From an uncultured Verrucomicrobiae bacterium (GTDB lineage Bacteria > Verrucomicrobiota > Verrucomicrobiia > Verrucomicrobiales > Akkermansiaceae), in the NCBI GenBank assembly GCA_937957985.1, contig CALGOH010000273.1:1-14835 (forward strand): DNA of 14,835 nt, read 5' to 3'. This document shows positions 13,379 to 14,835 of this stretch, one piece after another. Each line of letters starts with the position of its first letter. Position 1 is the first letter of the stretch. Below the pieces are notes generated by a model that was not told the DNA's origin, did not search any database, and saw nothing but the letters and a program-made list of their open reading frames with translations. The translations under genes and the position numbers were made by a program.

Positions 13379-13406
13379 ATTCTATCCGGGAGGGCAGGCG
13401 TGGCAA
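13379..13406 (-). promoter_or_regulatory. promoter of dprA
   Basis: On the minus strand, TTGCCA and TAGAAT are separated by 16 bases. The -10 box ends 12 bases before the ATG, predicting a leader of about five or six bases without a Shine-Dalgarno site. Confidence 0.6.
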
Positions 13407-13419
13407 TCATCCTGACGGC

Positions 13420-13447
13420 GTGACACGGCCCGCGTTTTTGCTAGAAA
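13420..13447 (+). promoter_or_regulatory. promoter of the mechanosensitive channel gene
   Basis: GTGACA and TAGAAA are separated by 16 bases, back to back with the dprA promoter; the two -35 boxes are only 13 bases apart. The expected transcription start is near 13454. The stop codon TAG at 13442-13444 that opens the channel frame is part of this -10 box, so the protein must start downstream of it. Confidence 0.5.
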
Positions 13448-13477
13448 GCGCGAATCCCCTCCGATTTCCAACTGCGC

Positions 13478-14835
13478 GTGGCGGAAGCCGCGGGCCTGGC
13501 GGTCGCGGTCCATCTGGCCGTGTGGTTGTCGTGTGCCCGCGCGTTCCGCAAGGCGCGCCGCAAGCCGCGCGTCTCGCTGCATCTCTTCGCGGCGTCTCTG
13601 GGCGTGTGGATCGCGGGGCGGGTGTTCTTCGGGCGTGAGGAATGGGTGGGGCACGCCGGTGCGGTCCTGATCTTCAGCTCGGCCCTTTTCGCCTGGGTGC
13701 TGCTGGACCTGCTGCTTTTCACCGCGTGGTTCGGGCGCCGCGCGCACGTGCAGATTCCGATCATCCTGCGCCAGCTCGGTGCGGTGGTGGTGGTGCTGGT
13801 GGTGACCGCGGCGATCCTGAAATGGGGGTATGGTCTGGCGCTGACCGGACTGCTCGCCACTTCGGGCATCGCGGCGGTGATCCTCGGCTTCGCGATGCAG
13901 GATCTGCTTTCCAACGTGATCGCCGGTTTCAGCATCCACATGACCCGCGCCTACAAGGTGGGGGACTGGCTGCTGCTCGGCGAGAATGGCGACCGGGCCG
14001 AGGTCACGGAGATCAACTGGCGGTCGACGCGGCTGATCAACAACGACCAGGTTTCCTTCGAGCTTCCCAACAGCGAGGTCGTCAGGAACCGCATCGTCAA
14101 CCTGAACCATCCCTCGCCCGAGCACGGGATCCGGCTGCAGGTGGGGCTCGACTATGACGTGCCGCCGGCGCTGGCCAAGGAAGCGCTGCTCGCCGCGGCG
14201 AGGGAGGCGCAGGGGGTGATCGAATCGCCGGCGCCGAACGTGTTCCTGCGGGAGTTCGGCGACTCGTCGATCACCTACGAGCTGCGGGTGTGGATGCGGC
14301 ACGCGCGCCTCTACAACCAGACCTGCGACGAGATCCGCACGGCGATGTGGTATGAACTGCAGCGCCGGGACATCCGCATTCCCTTCCCGATCCGCACGCT
14401 GGAGAAGCGCACGCCGAACGTGCCGAGGTCGATCGCCGGGGCGCGCGGGCGGGCGGCGGAGATCGTCGGCAGCGGCAGCGTGCTCGATTGCCTGACGGCG
14501 GAGGAGGCGGCGGGACTGGTGGAGCACGGGAAGCTGTCGCTGTTCGGGAAACGCGAGGCCTTGGTGCGTCGAGGCGAGGAGGGGCTGTCGATGTTCGTGA
14601 TTCTCGAGGGTTCGGTCGAGATCATCGGCAAGTCCGAGGACGGCCCGCGGGTGGTGCTGGCGAAGATGGGTCCGGGCGAATGCTTCGGCGAACGTTCCCT
14701 GCTCACCGGCGAGCCGCGCAACGCCACGGTGCGCGCCGAGGTCGACACGTTGGTGCTGGAGATCCGGAAGCAGGCGCGTTCGGCGCTGCTTTCCAAGAAG
14801 CCGGAGCTGGCCGACGGTCTGGAGGCGGCGGGCGT
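13478..14835 (+). CDS. MscS-type channel fused to a cyclic-nucleotide-binding domain (3' end outside window)
   Basis: At least 452 residues are encoded, and the frame is still open at the window end. The N-terminal part has four likely membrane helices (about 5-20, 36-50, 60-83, 98-114). The MscS pore helix and beta domain follow: GLLATSGIAAVILGFAMQD, LLSNVIAGFSIHM, KVGDWLLLGENGDRAEVTEI, NWRSTRLINNDQVSFELPNS and VVRNRIVNLNHPSPEHGIRL. The alpha/beta vestibule comes next to about residue 310 (FGDSSITYELRVW). A CAP-like domain spans about 335-440 with the cassette GECFGERSLLTGEPRNATVR (Glu405, Arg414). This is an osmotic-release channel probably gated or tuned by a cyclic nucleotide. The start is uncertain: GTG 13478 is used, CTG 13472 and ATC 13454 are upstream in frame, and there is no Shine-Dalgarno site. 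A stop codon is not seen. Confidence 0.85.
   Translation, partial: MAEAAGLAVAVHLAVWLSCARAFRKARRKPRVSLHLFAASLGVWIAGRVFFGREEWVGHAGAVLIFSSALFAWVLLDLLLFTAWFGRRAHVQIPIILRQLGAVVVVLVVTAAILKWGYGLALTGLLATSGIAAVILGFAMQDLLSNVIAGFSIHMTRAYKVGDWLLLGENGDRAEVTEINWRSTRLINNDQVSFELPNSEVVRNRIVNLNHPSPEHGIRLQVGLDYDVPPALAKEALLAAAREAQGVIESPAPNVFLREFGDSSITYELRVWMRHARLYNQTCDEIRTAMWYELQRRDIRIPFPIRTLEKRTPNVPRSIAGARGRAAEIVGSGSVLDCLTAEEAAGLVEHGKLSLFGKREALVRRGEEGLSMFVILEGSVEIIGKSEDGPRVVLAKMGPGECFGERSLLTGEPRNATVRAEVDTLVLEIRKQARSALLSKKPELADGLEAAG

Noticed and set aside
12095..13423. Long plus-strand open frame (442 residues) opposite dprA
   Set aside because: It is a Gly/Asp/Val-rich low-complexity shadow; DprA motifs on the minus strand explain the region.
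13382..14527. Minus-strand open frame (381 residues) opposite the channel gene
   Set aside because: It is rich in Arg, His, Gln and Pro with no motif; the plus-strand frame has full MscS and cyclic-nucleotide-binding motifs.

Overview
The window is GC-rich (roughly two thirds G+C) and gene-dense, with ordinary bacterial genes on both strands and no rRNA, tRNA, CRISPR array, phage or intact insertion sequence that I can see. Three things suggest a Verrucomicrobiota bacterium: a promoter style with -10 boxes beginning TAG and very short leaders, a heptamer AAGNNNN tandem repeat beside a 19-base inverted repeat, and the gene content (a short RlmB, a PRC-barrel/PGPGW group, a secreted divergent metallophosphoesterase). 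This placement is inference, not a database result.

Region 1 (39-3621, plus strand) is the most unusual part. It is a compact six-gene operon: a DGC-type cysteine-rich putative zinc-binding protein, a cysteine-rich ArsR regulator, an ArsP/DUF318-type permease with an added soluble domain, a CxxC mini-thioredoxin, an ArsF-like membrane-anchored CxxC protein and an ArsG-like DsbD/CcdA-fold transporter. The last three resemble the arsEFG module described for nitroaromatic arsenicals. The operon has no recognisable arsenate reductase, ArsB/Acr3 pump or ArsM methylase in this window. It reads as a redox-coupled metalloid or organoarsenical detoxification system under ArsR control.

Region 2 (3622-7214) holds a YwaF/TIGR02206-like membrane protein on the minus strand. 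It is divergent from a short RlmB-type rRNA methyltransferase that overlaps an LpxH-like metallophosphoesterase. The divergent gap carries the heptamer repeat and the inverted repeat. A MetX-type homoserine O-acyltransferase converges on the phosphoesterase with a gap of only 6 bases.

Region 3 (7215-12020) has a DUF1802 protein on the plus strand. It is followed on the minus strand by a probable envelope or stress operon, transcribed as CPA2 cation/proton antiporter, two-PRC-barrel protein, PGPGW membrane protein. Divergent from this are a small coiled-coil lipoprotein and a secreted metallophosphoesterase with altered metal-site motifs.

Region 4 (12021-14835) contains a possible 52-residue orphan reading frame, then DprA on the minus strand. 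DprA is divergent from a mechanosensitive channel fused to a cyclic-nucleotide-binding domain, which runs off the window end. Seven candidate promoters share the pattern TTG-N16-18-TAG, mostly 6 to 12 bases before the start codon. Many first genes are therefore probably leaderless or nearly so, while some operon-internal genes have Shine-Dalgarno sites or overlapping stop/start codons.
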